Below are positions 53,577 to 62,880 of a stretch of 64,000 bases of DNA, one piece after another; position 1 is the first letter of the stretch; every line of letters starts with the position of its first letter. Source of the stretch: Pseudomonadota bacterium (lineage in GTDB: Bacteria; Pseudomonadota; Alphaproteobacteria; UBA1280; RI-95); the NCBI GenBank assembly GCA_016125375.1, contig WGLU01000008.1, positions 1-64,000 of the forward strand, in the 5' to 3' direction. Below the pieces are notes generated by a model. It ran no database searches. It saw nothing but the letters and a program-made list of their open reading frames with translations, and was not told where the DNA came from. The translations under genes and the position numbers were made by a program.

Positions 53577-54485
53577 TTACCGCTTGGGCGGCAGGTTGCT
53601 GCCCGGCACCTCGAAGGTGATGGAGCCGTCGCTATCCTGCTTCTGGGGGTCGTCGTTCTGAGCCGTGCCGGGAGTACCCTGCTGGCCCTGACCTTGACCT
53701 TCGCCTTCGCCCTGAGCCTGGGCACTACCGTCCTGACCGTTCTGGCCGTTCTTACCGTCCTGGGACGGCAGTTCGACCATGATGTCAGGCTTACCCTGGC
53801 CCTGACCCTGACCGGAGCCTTGGCCCTGGCCTTGGCCCTGACCTTGCCCCTGGCCCTGCTGACCCTTGCCCTGGCCGTCCTTGCCTTCCGGCTCGGTGCC
53901 ATGGACCTGGTCCCACGCCTTCTGCGCCTTTTCCGCGAAACCGCGGTTACGCTGGCCGTTTTCACCGGTCAGCGGCAGCGAGCAGAGGTGGCTACCCTGC
54001 GGGTAGAGCGGGTTGTAGGACAGCCACAGGTGCAGTTCGGTCAGCCCCTCTTCCGTCCCGATGGGACGGGCGAGCAGCTTGTACTTGACCTTCTGCCGCA
54101 CCATGACCGGCTTGCCATCCTCACCGAGGACGGGTTTGCCGTCGGCACCAACCTTGGGCACCATGACCGGGTTGCTCTGATCGTCGAGATCGAACACACG
54201 GCAGGTGTCGTCCGGGGTACCGATGTACTGGGTCCGGTAGAGCGTGTGGTAGTGCTGCTGATAGGCCTCGGGCCGGCTCAGCTCCACCACCACGGTGGCG
54301 ACGAACAAGGTGACGCTAGCCACCGTGATCGGTACGATCAGCACCAGCGGGATCTTGCGACCCGTGGCGTGGTTGATGACCATGGTGCCGACCAGCGCGA
54401 GAAGCGCAATGGACGAGATGACACCGAAGGCCATGAGATAGGCGCCGTTACCGGACGCCAGCAGATGTACGAGGAAGTCAGTCAT
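53577..54485 (-). CDS. Membrane protein with Gly-Gln-rich low-complexity tail (third gene of operon)
   Basis: 302 residues. Two membrane helices (about 12-38 GAYLMAFGVISSIALLALVGTM and 45-68 VLIVPITVASVTLFVATVV), then a periplasmic-type domain of about 120 residues with two Cys (DDTCRVF, SHLCSLPL), and a tail of about 100 residues made of GQGQGQ and NGQNGQDG repeats. The repeat is coding, in frame, and uses mixed codons. It is the last gene of a three-gene operon with a MotA/ExbB-like protein. Function unknown. The flexible tail might reach through the peptidoglycan. Confidence 0.55.
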   Translation of the reverse strand: MTDFLVHLLASGNGAYLMAFGVISSIALLALVGTMVINHATGRKIPLVLIVPITVASVTLFVATVVVELSRPEAYQQHYHTLYRTQYIGTPDDTCRVFDLDDQSNPVMVPKVGADGKPVLGEDGKPVMVRQKVKYKLLARPIGTEEGLTELHLWLSYNPLYPQGSHLCSLPLTGENGQRNRGFAEKAQKAWDQVHGTEPEGKDGQGKGQQGQGQGQGQGQGQGSGQGQGQGKPDIMVELPSQDGKNGQNGQDGSAQAQGEGEGQGQGQQGTPGTAQNDDPQKQDSDGSITFEVPGSNLPPKR

Positions 54486-54495
54486 CGCTGTCTCC

Positions 54496-55251
54496 TTACT
54501 GGTTGCAGCGGCCGCCGTTACGCAGACCCGTAGCGATACGGATCTGGTCCGACGGAGCCTTGCTGACGGAGCCAGGGATCAGGTTACCCTTGTCGTCGAT
54601 GCGGAACTCCACACCGAGTTCTTGGCCGTGGTTCGTCAGTTTGACGTCCCAGGTGACCGTGAACATGTCCGGGCGACCCTGATTGATGACGATCTTCAGC
54701 CGGGTGACGATCGGGTTGGCCTCGTCCACATACTCGCCGCGGGGCGAATACAGGTGCGTGGTCACCCAGTAGGTGCCGGCCGGCAGCGCTTTGGCACGGG
54801 CGCCAACAACCTCACGGTTGATGTCGCTCTTGACATCGCTGCCATCCCAGCCACGGTCGTCCTCGTCCAGCTTGAGCAGACGGGTCTGCCGCATGCTGGA
54901 AGGATAACCGACCACCTGGCATGAGTTATCGGTGCCGATGTACGCGACCCAAAGGTCGATGTCCGCACGCGACAGGCCGTCCCGGAGGGAGACCTTCTCG
55001 CGAGCGAGCAGTTCGGCACGCGACGTGTCAGGATGCGCAACTTCACGCTCCGAGATCGTGGGATCCCAGTAGGAGGTGATGTAGAGCGCGCTATCCTCGG
55101 GTTCGATGGGCGGCGTCCGGATGGTCATGTAGACCACCGCGACGAGCAGCGAGATGAGAATCGGCAGGATGATGTTCCAAGGAACGTCAGAGCCCGCCAC
55201 ATCCGCAGCGTCGTCTCGGAAACCGCCCCGCTTACGCGGATTGCGGATCAT
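54496..55251 (-). CDS. Single-pass membrane protein, partner of MotA/ExbB-like protein
   Basis: 251 residues. A short basic cytoplasmic tail (MIRNPRKRGGF), one membrane helix (about 26-44 IILPILISLLVAVVYMTI), then a periplasmic domain of about 200 residues, beta-rich, with Cys at NSCQVVGY and near the end (GGRCNQ). The topology is like ExbD/TolR/MotB, but the membrane helix lacks the conserved Asp, and no OmpA domain is seen. It lies 17 bp after the MotA/ExbB-like gene with AGGAGG. Confidence 0.55.
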   Translation of the reverse strand: MIRNPRKRGGFRDDAADVAGSDVPWNIILPILISLLVAVVYMTIRTPPIEPEDSALYITSYWDPTISEREVAHPDTSRAELLAREKVSLRDGLSRADIDLWVAYIGTDNSCQVVGYPSSMRQTRLLKLDEDDRGWDGSDVKSDINREVVGARAKALPAGTYWVTTHLYSPRGEYVDEANPIVTRLKIVINQGRPDMFTVTWDVKLTNHGQELGVEFRIDDKGNLIPGSVSKAPSDQIRIATGLRNGGRCNQ

Positions 55252-55268
55252 TTTGTCCTCCTAACGGA

Positions 55269-56066
55269 TCAACTTTCGGACTTGAGGATGGCCTCCACTT
55301 CCGCCATCCGAGCGTCGTCGTTGACGATGGGCTCGAAGTCGGTCAGCGTGATGGCCTCGATGTCGTCCGCCAGGGACTCGATCTCGCGCTCGTAGCGACC
55401 ATGGAACTGCAGCAGGATGATGTTGCCGAACATGCCGACCAGCGAGGTCAGCACGGCCACACCGACGCTGGTGAGCACCGTGGCGATGACCCGGAGGCCC
55501 GCCTCGATGTCCGCGCCGTTCACCGACGACAGATCGATGGACTGCAGGCCGACGGCGACGCCGAGGAAGGTCCCCAGCAGGCCGAACTTGACCAGCAGAC
55601 TACCGTACTGCGCGATCGGGGCAACCGCCCGCGACAGGCCCGACGCCAGATGGCCACTGAAGGCCCCCAGTTGGATCGGGTAGCGCGCGTTCTTCTGCTT
55701 GGAGCCGACCATCCGCGCCACGAAGGTGGCAACGGCAGTCTTTTCCAGGCCGTCCTTGAACACCTTCCCCGCGAACAGCTCGGCCACCTTGTGGGTGGCG
55801 TCGATGTCGTCGCGGTTCATGTGGTCGCGGTAGACCATGAAGGCGTGCCGCTCACGGTCGAGACCGGGCGTGGCACGGAAGACGTGCGCGATGAGCGTGT
55901 AGATGAAGACCGCCGCGATGAAGCCGACCGTGATGAGCACGAACGGCTTGAACGGGATGAGCGTCTGGATGTAGCCGAAATGGTACGCGGCATAGAAGCC
56001 GGCGACCAGCAGACCGGTCCACCAGATCAAGCTCCAGACGAGCTTCTTCGGAGAGTTGGAAAGCAT
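55269..56066 (-). CDS. MotA/TolQ/ExbB-family proton-channel-like protein
   Basis: 265 residues from ATG 56066 (AGGAG 7 nt upstream). Two N-terminal helices (about 12-30 and 38-60), a cytoplasmic helical part, and the MotA_ExbB pair of helices near 155-230: LLVKFGLLGTFLGVAVGLQSI, then ADIEAGLRVIATVLTSVGVAVLTSLVGM. Such proteins form the pentamer of proton-driven motors. The two following genes would take the place of ExbD or MotB but lack their motifs. The leader carries a GAGAA repeat and is C/T-rich on the coding strand. Confidence 0.8.
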   Translation of the reverse strand: MLSNSPKKLVWSLIWWTGLLVAGFYAAYHFGYIQTLIPFKPFVLITVGFIAAVFIYTLIAHVFRATPGLDRERHAFMVYRDHMNRDDIDATHKVAELFAGKVFKDGLEKTAVATFVARMVGSKQKNARYPIQLGAFSGHLASGLSRAVAPIAQYGSLLVKFGLLGTFLGVAVGLQSIDLSSVNGADIEAGLRVIATVLTSVGVAVLTSLVGMFGNIILLQFHGRYEREIESLADDIEAITLTDFEPIVNDDARMAEVEAILKSES

Positions 56067-56092
56067 GGGAATGCTCCTGTTTACAGAGAGGA

Positions 56093-56112
56093 GAGAAGAG
56101 AAGAGAAGAGAA
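56093..56112. repeat. Pentanucleotide repeat (GAGAA)4
   Basis: Four perfect tandem copies (TTCTC on the coding strand) in the 5' leader of the MotA/ExbB-like gene, 27 bp before the ATG. Confidence 0.8.
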
Positions 56113-56358
56113 AAGATGCGAGTGAGTGTCCAAAGATAAGCACAGGCAAGCTTGGCGCCTGTAGTGTGCGTCCAGCGCATCAACCACAGAGAAATCCCGT
56201 GCAACCTTGATTTAGGTTACTCAGTGCATGAAAGATGAACAAAAGGAATGCGGGATTACCCAATTCACGGCCGGAGCCGCAAATGCGCTATGACTTAAAA
56301 TCTAGAAACCCCGAGCACCGTTTGCAAACAAAAAATGCCTTTTTCGTATACAAATAGC

Positions 56359-56395
56359 AAAAAAAGTTTTGCCACCCCTTCCGGTATGGCAAAAC
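56359..56395 (-). terminator. Terminator of aspS
   Basis: On the minus strand GTTTTGCCA-taccggaagggg-TGGCAAAAC with seven T. A second small hairpin GCTCA-aaac-TGAGC with five T directly follows the stop codon. Confidence 0.85.
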
Positions 56396-56423
56396 CTTTC
56401 TGCAAAAAGCTCAGTTTTGAGCC

Positions 56424-58235
56424 TTAACTGGCCTTTACTTGCTGCTGACCCGGAATACTGGTGTGCCGGATGTTCAGCTCGCGCAATTGTTGTTCGCTCA
56501 CTTCACTCGGTGCGCCCATCATCAAATCCTGTGCGCGGCCGTTGAGCGGGAAGGCAATAACCTCGCGAATGTTCGGCTCGTCGCACAGAATCATCACGAT
56601 GCGGTCAATGCCCGGGGCGTTACCGCCGTGTGGCGGGGCGCCCAGTTTGAAGGCGTTAATCATGCCGCCGAACTTGGCATCCACCGTTTCCGCACTGTAA
56701 CCGGCGATTTCGAACGCCTTGTACATCACCTCTGGGCGGTGGTTACGGATGGCACCGGAGGAAATCTCGTACCCGTTGCACACCAAGTCATACTGGAATG
56801 CCTTGATGGTGAGCGGGTCCTGACCTTCCAGCGCTTCCATCCCGCCTTGCGGCATGGAGAACGGGTTGTGGGAGAAGTCGACCTTCTTGTTATCCTCGTC
56901 GTACTCGTACATCGGGAAGTCGACAATCCAGCACAGGCGGTACTGGTTTTTATCAATCAGATCAAGCTCTTCAGCCAGTTTGGTACGAACAGGACCAACC
57001 ATCTTCATCACCTGATGCTTGCCGCAGGCCATAAAGAACACGACGTCGCCTTTGCCCATACCGCAGCGGGTGAAGATTTCTTTCACCTGTGCATCGCTCA
57101 GGAACTTGGCAATCGGGCCTTTGAACTCGCCCTCTGCGGTGCAGGTAATGTACCCCAGACCACCGGCGCCGAGGTCGGTTGTCGCCCAGCTGACCAGCTT
57201 GTCGAACCAGCTGCGGGGCTTGTCGGCTGCCTTAGGTGCCGGAATGGCGCGGACGTGACCGCCGTTTTTCAGCACGCCTTTGAAGGCGGTGAACTCGGAG
57301 GCCTCAAAAATATCAGCCACGTTCTGCACCACCAGCGGGTTACGCAGGTCAGGCTTGTCGGAACCGTACTTCATCAGCGCTTCGTCGAACGGGATGCGTG
57401 TAAACGCTTTGCTGTCGGTACCGGTCACCACCTCTTTACCATCGGCAAAGTGGCGAAACAGGTCACCAATCACATCTTCCATAACGGCGAAGATATCGTC
57501 TTGAGTGACAAAGCTCATTTCCATATCGAGCTGATAGAACTCACCGGGCGAGCGGTCAGCGCGGGGGTCTTCGTCACGGAAGCACGGGGCAATCTGGAAG
57601 TATCGGTCATAGCCGGCCACCATCAGCAACTGCTTGAACTGCTGCGGCGCTTGCGGCAGTGCGTAGAACTTGCCCGGGTTCAGGCGGGACGGAACCAGAA
57701 AGTCACGCGCGCCTTCGGGCGAGGAGCTGGTCAGAATCGGGGTCTGGTACTCGCGGAAGCCGTTATCCCACATCTTGCGGCGCAGGAAGGCAATCACGTC
57801 GGAGCGCATTTTCAGGTTATGCTGCAGGCGTTCGCGGCGCAGATCCAGCATGCGGTATTTCAGACGCAGGTCCTCGGGAATAGAGTCATCGGCAAGTGCC
57901 CAAGGGAGTTTCTCGACCTTGGAGAGGATTTCCATGCTCTTTACTTCCAGCTCAATATCGCCGGTTGCCATGTTCGGGTTTACCTGTGCGGCGTCACGTT
58001 TGACCACCACACCGGTTACCTTGACAACGCTTTCCAGCGTCAGGTGGGTGACGTCATTAATCAGACCGCAATCGGGATGGAAAACAATTTGTGTCACGCC
58101 GTAATGGTCGCGCAGGTCGATGAACGCTACGCCACCGTGGTCGCGGCGGCGGTAAATCCAGCCGGACAGGCTTACGGTTTGGCCAACGTCTTTGGTGGTC
58201 AGCTCGCCACAGGTATGTGTGCGGTAGATGGACAT
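56424..58235 (-). CDS. aspS: Aspartyl-tRNA synthetase
   Basis: 603 residues, normal bacterial length. The OB-fold anticodon-binding domain ([30 protein letters not shown]) is followed by the class II catalytic core with motif 2 '[30 protein letters not shown]' and motif 3 '[22 protein letters not shown]', with the GAD insertion between. Charges tRNA-Asp, and in organisms without AsnRS also tRNA-Asn; which applies here cannot be told. Confidence 0.97.
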   Translation of the reverse strand: MSIYRTHTCGELTTKDVGQTVSLSGWIYRRRDHGGVAFIDLRDHYGVTQIVFHPDCGLINDVTHLTLESVVKVTGVVVKRDAAQVNPNMATGDIELEVKSMEILSKVEKLPWALADDSIPEDLRLKYRMLDLRRERLQHNLKMRSDVIAFLRRKMWDNGFREYQTPILTSSSPEGARDFLVPSRLNPGKFYALPQAPQQFKQLLMVAGYDRYFQIAPCFRDEDPRADRSPGEFYQLDMEMSFVTQDDIFAVMEDVIGDLFRHFADGKEVVTGTDSKAFTRIPFDEALMKYGSDKPDLRNPLVVQNVADIFEASEFTAFKGVLKNGGHVRAIPAPKAADKPRSWFDKLVSWATTDLGAGGLGYITCTAEGEFKGPIAKFLSDAQVKEIFTRCGMGKGDVVFFMACGKHQVMKMVGPVRTKLAEELDLIDKNQYRLCWIVDFPMYEYDEDNKKVDFSHNPFSMPQGGMEALEGQDPLTIKAFQYDLVCNGYEISSGAIRNHRPEVMYKAFEIAGYSAETVDAKFGGMINAFKLGAPPHGGNAPGIDRIVMILCDEPNIREVIAFPLNGRAQDLMMGAPSEVSEQQLRELNIRHTSIPGQQQVKAS

Positions 58236-58368
58236 GATATTTAACCTTTACCCCTAAAAAATACGCAAAAAACACCCTATCTGATAAACTAAGAGGCACA
58301 TCGCTTCAAGGAAGAAACAACAAGAACGCCCTTAAATGTTCTGCGCCGCAGCAAGACAGGATGCCACA

Positions 58369-59364
58369 GTGACCAAAAACCGCAACCGGATTTTCGCCCT
58401 TTTCCTGCTTCTGGCGCTTGCCTTCTGCCAAGCTTCCTTCGCTCAGGAGGCACCCACACCACCAGGCAAAGATGCGGACGATGCCACGCGGGAGAAATTT
58501 TACCTCGAGATCGAACGCCACATCGCCAACGTGTTCAAACTGGCAGGCGAAGAAGAGAACCCCTGGGCACCAAAACCCCGTACCCCGACAGAAGTCGAGC
58601 TGCTGCGCAAACAGCTGGAACTGGATGGCTATTCCTTCACGCCTGCTGGCTTTCTGGACGCGGTAAAGGCCGGCAACATGGCCGCTATGCTGCGTTATCT
58701 GGATGCGGGGATGCCCGTCAACACCACTAACACCTCCAACCAGAACGCCCTGTTTTTCGCGATTATCGGCGACCAGATTCCAATGGCACAGGCACTGATT
58801 GGCTACGGTGTACGGGTGAATATGGCCAATACGCTGGAAGAAACGCCACTCATGATTGCCGTTGCCAAAGGCAACCCGCACATGGTCGCCCTGCTGCTGG
58901 ATGCGCGGGCCGACCCCAACACTTCCAACCAAAACGGCTGGAACAGTCTGCACTACGCCGTGTACGACAACAACATTCCCATGGCGGCCCTACTGATCGC
59001 CCGCGGTGCCGACATTGACCACATCAACAAGCTTGGCTACACGCCCTTGATGCAGGCAGCCTGGAAGGGCTTTGAGGAGATGGCCCGCTTCCTCATTAAA
59101 ATGGGGGCCAGCCCTGTCCCGCGCGACAATAACGGCAATAACGCCTTGCTGGTCGCCGTTACCTACAAGCAATACGACATTGCCAAGTTCCTTCTGCAGA
59201 ACGGCGCCAACCCTAACGACGAAAACTACCGTGGCTGGAAGGCACTGGATATCGCCCTCGACCAGCAGGATATGGATATGGCCAACCTGCTCTATGCGTA
59301 TGGTGCCACGACACCGGGCACCCAATTACCGGTAGAAATGCCCGACGCCACCCGCATCCGCTAA
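58369..59364 (+). CDS. Exported ankyrin-repeat protein
   Basis: About 331 residues if started at GTG 58369, which has AGGA 7 nt upstream and leads straight into a signal peptide (RIFALFLLLALAFCQASFAQ). ATG 58336 is an alternative. The region from about 95 to 310 holds six ankyrin repeats, e.g. NQNGWNSLHYAVYDNNIPMAALLIARGADID, NKLGYTPLMQAAWKGFEEMARFLIKMGA and 'GNNALLVAVTYKQYDIAKFLLQNGANPN'. A protein-protein interaction scaffold in the periplasm is likely. Its partner is unknown. Confidence 0.88.
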   Translation: MTKNRNRIFALFLLLALAFCQASFAQEAPTPPGKDADDATREKFYLEIERHIANVFKLAGEEENPWAPKPRTPTEVELLRKQLELDGYSFTPAGFLDAVKAGNMAAMLRYLDAGMPVNTTNTSNQNALFFAIIGDQIPMAQALIGYGVRVNMANTLEETPLMIAVAKGNPHMVALLLDARADPNTSNQNGWNSLHYAVYDNNIPMAALLIARGADIDHINKLGYTPLMQAAWKGFEEMARFLIKMGASPVPRDNNGNNALLVAVTYKQYDIAKFLLQNGANPNDENYRGWKALDIALDQQDMDMANLLYAYGATTPGTQLPVEMPDATRIR

Positions 59365-59368
59365 TGCT

Positions 59369-59396
59369 AAAGACCCGCCAGCGGCGGGTCTTTTTT
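59369..59396. terminator. Bidirectional terminator
   Basis: AAAGACCCGCC-ag-GGCGGGTCTTT. It serves the ankyrin gene and the convergent MFS gene. Confidence 0.88.
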
Positions 59397-60898
59397 CAGG
59401 CTGTTTTGTCTGCCCCGTCCACCGGGTCATGGATGGGGTGACCGGGGACCTTGCGCTTGCGCAACAGCAGCACATACGGGTAGCTCATCAGGTGACGCCA
59501 GCCGCTTACCGACGATACGGACCGGAACATGTTGGATGTTTTCTGCTGCATCAGACGGGTCACCACCTCTTTTGGAGCCTTGCCCTTTTCCTGAATCCGG
59601 CCCAGCAAAGGTGTGGACATCAGCACCAGCAAGGCGGCAAGGCAGAACAGGAACTCGTACCCGTGCAGGGAGTAGGCAGTCATGTCGCCACTCTCGGTGG
59701 ACGACTGCCATTCGATGTGCACAACAAGGTGCATCTGGTCCAGCTTGTCCGCCAACCAGCCACCGGACAGGGCAGCCGCTGCTGCGGCCATATTCGCCAG
59801 CAGTGCAGCTGTCGCCGCATAGCCTGTCACTTTGTTTTTTGGGGCCAGCTTCAGGCTGATAACGGCCGTCGACAGAGTAACCCCGGCCAGACCGACGCCC
59901 ATCAGCATGTGAATAATCAGCAGCAACGGCACGGTAAACATATGCTTCTCGGGCAACGCGGTGAACGGCCACAGCAGCAGACCTGCAACAAAGAACGGCA
60001 GACAGGCCGCCAGCGATGTAGTGTGCGAGAATCGGTCCGACACCATGCCCCACCATTTAAAGAACGGCAACTGCATGAACTGACCCAGAGCCCAGAAAGC
60101 GGTCACATAACCAACAGGCAGGGACAGGCTGTCCAGCATGTACACAGGGAAGAACGGCACCGCAATATTGACCGAGAACAACAACGCCAGCATAAAGGCA
60201 ATCAGGCGGCGGAAGTTGGTATCCTGCAACGGCTCAATCAGCTGTTTGAGCATGCCGGATGTAGCGGTCATGCCGATTTCGGCCTCGGGCAGGTTGTACA
60301 GCTGCCACAGGCTGCAAAGCCCCATCACAAAGGCCACGGCGAAATAGGCGGAGAACAATGGCAGGAGCATGTCGTGGTTCACAAGGTCCAGCAGCACCGC
60401 GGCCAGCAGGGCGGCTATTGTCCCCAGCATGGTAAACAGGTTCAGGCGGTTACCGAACAGACGCCCCAGCAAGCGCTCGGGAATCAGGTCACGGATAAGA
60501 CCGTTCCACGGCCCGGAACCCCAGCCACCGCCCAGCTCGCGCAGGAGCACGCAAATCACCAGCATTTTAAGGGCAACAGCCTTGTTTTCTATCCACGGTA
60601 CAAAAATCATCGCCCCAAGGGAAAGGCGGTAGACGGCAGAGCCCCAAAGCATGACAAACCGTCGCTTGCGCAACTTGCTGACGGCAAAAACAGCCGGCAA
60701 CTGCATAATCTGGCCGACAAAGGGGAAGGAGGCAAGCAGACCCACGTGAATCGCACCCGCACCCAGTTCAAGTGCCAGCTTGACCAGCAGCACCCCGCTG
60801 ACGAGGTTGACCATGATACCGGAGAACGCCCCCTCCACAATCAGACGGGTCAGAACTTTACGGATGGGGCTGGACGGCGCAAGCGGTGTTTCGGGCAT
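59396..60898 (-). CDS. Major facilitator superfamily transporter
   Basis: 500 residues with about twelve membrane helices. After a short tail, helix 1 begins FSGIMVNLVSGVLLVKLALELGAGAIHVGLLASFPFVGQIMQLPAV, with the helix 2-3 basic loop SKLRKRRFVMLWGSAVYRL as in MFS motif A. A central loop leads to the second half at 'FRRLIAFMLALLFSVNIAVPFFP'. A basic C-terminal tail of about 80 residues is soluble. The substrate cannot be told. Monocistronic. Confidence 0.88.
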   Translation of the reverse strand: MPETPLAPSSPIRKVLTRLIVEGAFSGIMVNLVSGVLLVKLALELGAGAIHVGLLASFPFVGQIMQLPAVFAVSKLRKRRFVMLWGSAVYRLSLGAMIFVPWIENKAVALKMLVICVLLRELGGGWGSGPWNGLIRDLIPERLLGRLFGNRLNLFTMLGTIAALLAAVLLDLVNHDMLLPLFSAYFAVAFVMGLCSLWQLYNLPEAEIGMTATSGMLKQLIEPLQDTNFRRLIAFMLALLFSVNIAVPFFPVYMLDSLSLPVGYVTAFWALGQFMQLPFFKWWGMVSDRFSHTTSLAACLPFFVAGLLLWPFTALPEKHMFTVPLLLIIHMLMGVGLAGVTLSTAVISLKLAPKNKVTGYAATAALLANMAAAAAALSGGWLADKLDQMHLVVHIEWQSSTESGDMTAYSLHGYEFLFCLAALLVLMSTPLLGRIQEKGKAPKEVVTRLMQQKTSNMFRSVSSVSGWRHLMSYPYVLLLRKRKVPGHPIHDPVDGADKTA

Positions 60899-61001
60899 TT
60901 TTCAGGGCATTCTATCAATCGTTTTGGATTGCCCCTGTATTAGGCCACATACGCCCCTTTTTCAACACCCCATAACGTAAATATTTTCAGGGCGTGCGGA
61001 T

Positions 61002-61047
61002 TATTTTGTATACACACCTTGCCTCTTGCCCGTAGTCTGCCTATAAC
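61002..61047 (+). promoter_or_regulatory. Predicted promoter with upstream TGTATACA element
   Basis: TTGCCT (61019), 17 bp, TATAAC (61042). TATTTTGTATACACA sits just upstream of the -35 and is identical to 14209-14223. A C/T leader (TTCTGCCCTTTTCTTTCCCCT) follows near 61079-61100. Confidence 0.5.
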
Positions 61048-61113
61048 CGATACCAAGCGCACCTCAGCGTGCTATCTGTTCTGCCCTTTTCTTTCCCCTG
61101 TCAGGAGCTTGCT

Positions 61114-61617
61114 ATGCAAGACTTTCACTTCCGTATCCGCTATGTTGGCGGCCCCGATGCGACCAAGAAGGTTCTGCCGGAATGGCAGAACATCGCCGTC
61201 GCCGACCTCGTGCTGTCCCACGGCGCGTTCATTACGGCCAAGCCGTGCTCGGGCACGGGTGGTCTGCGCGATGCCATCATCGAAAAGGCTCTCTTCCACG
61301 AGCGCAATGTCGCCAGCGGCGCCTTCACGCCGGCCATGGAACTGCCGTTCCTCGCAGGCGACAAGCTCAGCGGTGTCGAACTCGACGATGCGGCGCTGAA
61401 GGACTACGCCAGCCAGCACTTCGTCCGCGTGCGCACCATGGTCAAAGCCCTGGTCGACCGCTGGGCGCTGGCCACCAACGCCCCGTACAGCGCGTTCGCC
61501 TGCGACATCATCCCCCAGGGGATGCCCGATGCCGATGCCTACCGCGCCACCGTGGACGCAACCGGCACGGTCAGCATCCAGCGTATCAACACGCTCGATG
61601 CCGACAAGCTGAACTGA
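61114..61617 (+). CDS. Cassette-type protein of unknown function
   Basis: 167 residues from ATG 61114, with CAGGAG 7 nt upstream. The longer ORF in the track runs into the leader. No signal or membrane segment. Mixed alpha/beta: MQDFHFRIRYVGGPDATKKVLPEWQNIAVADLVL at the start and a helical 'FVRVRTMVKALVDRWALATNAPYSAFACDIIPQG'. I recognise no domain. AAG-biased codons, own promoter, C/T leader and terminator. Confidence 0.6.
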   Translation: MQDFHFRIRYVGGPDATKKVLPEWQNIAVADLVLSHGAFITAKPCSGTGGLRDAIIEKALFHERNVASGAFTPAMELPFLAGDKLSGVELDDAALKDYASQHFVRVRTMVKALVDRWALATNAPYSAFACDIIPQGMPDADAYRATVDATGTVSIQRINTLDADKLN

Positions 61618-61629
61618 CCCGCCAAACGC

Positions 61630-61657
61630 AAAAGCCGCCCCTCACGGGGCGGCTTTA
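61630..61657. terminator. Bidirectional terminator
   Basis: AAAGCCGCCCC-tca-CGGGGCGGCTTT between the cassette gene and rocD. Confidence 0.85.
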
Positions 61658-61665
61658 TTCGTTTG

Positions 61666-62880
61666 TTACGCAGCCTTGGGTTCGAGCTCGGCCAACACTT
61701 CCTTCAACTGATCAATCGACCAGTCGATTTCGGCCTCGGTAATCACCAGCGGCGGCGCAAAGCGGACGACGGTCTCGTGGGTTTCCTTGCTCAGGATACC
61801 CCGTTCCATCAGCTTTTCGCACACGCTGCGGGCGGTCGCCAGTTTGGGGTCGATGGCCACACCGATCCACAGGCCCTTACCGCGCACGTCGGTAATCAGG
61901 CGGCTGTTGATGGCGTTCAGCTTGCCCATCATGTAGGCACCCAGCTTGGCGCTGCGCTCGGCAAGTTTTTCGTCTTCCAGCGTCTTGAGCGCCTCGAGGC
62001 CGACAGCCGCCGCCAGCGGGTTACCGCCAAAGGTGGAGCCATGGCTGCCCGGGTTGAACAGGTCCATGATATCCTTGCGGGCCACGAACGCGGACACCGG
62101 CATCACGCCGCCGCCCAGTGCCTTGCCGAGGATCAGTCCGTCGGGACGGATACCCTCATGCTCGAAGGCAAACATTTTGCCCGTACGACCAAGACCGGAC
62201 TGGATTTCGTCCAGAATCAGCAGCACATTGTGCTTTTTGCACAGCTCGGCGGCTTTTTTCAGCCAGCCGGCAGGCGGTACAACAATGCCGGCCTCGCCCT
62301 GAATGGGCTCGACCAGGAACGCACAGGTATTCGGGGTGATGGCAGCTTCCAGCGCGGCGATATCGCCATAGGGAACTTCCACAAAACCCGGTGTAAAGGG
62401 ACCGAAGTCAGCCTTGTAGTCCGCATCGGACGAGAAGCTGATGATGGTCGTGGTCCGGCCATGGAAGTTGCCGTGGGCGACGATGATTTCCGCCTTGTTC
62501 TGCGGAATCTTCTTCATGCGGTAGCCCCAGCGGCGGGCCGCCTTGATGGCGGTTTCCACAGCTTCGGCGCCGGTGTTCATGGGCAGGGCAACGTCGAGCC
62601 CGGTCATGTCGCACAGTTTCTCGAGGAAAGGTGCCAATGTATCCGTATAAAAGGCCCGCGAGCAGATGGCCAGCTTGCTGGCCTGGTCGGTCAGCGCCTT
62701 GATAAGCCGCGGATGACCGTGGCCGTGGCTGACTGCCGAGTAGGCGGACATCATATCCAGATACTTGTTACCTGCGTCATCCCACAGCCATACCCCCTTG
62801 CCGCGCGTCAGCACGACGGGCAGTGGCTTGTAGTTATGCGCACAAAAGGTGTTTTCCTTTTGGATGGTGCGGTTGGTCAT
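61666..62880 (-). CDS. rocD: Ornithine aminotransferase
   Basis: 404 residues; ATG 62880 with GGAGG 7 nt upstream is preferred to the TTG in the track. Class III PLP transaminase making glutamate-5-semialdehyde from ornithine and 2-oxoglutarate. Visible are PVVLTRGKGVWLWDDAGNKYLDM, 'NTGAEAVETAIKAARRWGY', NFHGRTTTIISFS, ILDEIQSGLGRTGKMFA and the PLP lysine in LILGKALGGGVMPVSA. Its start overlaps the arginase gene, so the two steps are coupled. Confidence 0.95.
   Translation of the reverse strand: MTNRTIQKENTFCAHNYKPLPVVLTRGKGVWLWDDAGNKYLDMMSAYSAVSHGHGHPRLIKALTDQASKLAICSRAFYTDTLAPFLEKLCDMTGLDVALPMNTGAEAVETAIKAARRWGYRMKKIPQNKAEIIVAHGNFHGRTTTIISFSSDADYKADFGPFTPGFVEVPYGDIAALEAAITPNTCAFLVEPIQGEAGIVVPPAGWLKKAAELCKKHNVLLILDEIQSGLGRTGKMFAFEHEGIRPDGLILGKALGGGVMPVSAFVARKDIMDLFNPGSHGSTFGGNPLAAAVGLEALKTLEDEKLAERSAKLGAYMMGKLNAINSRLITDVRGKGLWIGVAIDPKLATARSVCEKLMERGILSKETHETVVRFAPPLVITEAEIDWSIDQLKEVLAELEPKAA

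Larger units (their letters stand above)
56067..56423 (-). promoter_or_regulatory. Leader/promoter region of the MotA/ExbB-like operon
   Basis: 357 bp without a gene. Next to the start is the C/T leader with four perfect GAGAA units on the plus strand (56093-56112). Farther out lies TTTGTATACG (minus strand, 56345-56354) and the aspS terminators. No confident -35/-10 pair could be picked. Confidence 0.5.

Noticed and set aside
53640-53880. Repeat array resembling a minisatellite or CRISPR
   Set aside because: It is in-frame GQG/NGQ coding sequence without spacers. No CRISPR array is seen anywhere in the window.
56439-58244. 601-residue plus-strand ORF
   Set aside because: Antisense shadow of aspS.
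59429-60943. 504-residue Gln/His-rich plus-strand ORF
   Set aside because: Antisense of the MFS gene; composition is the complement of membrane helices.
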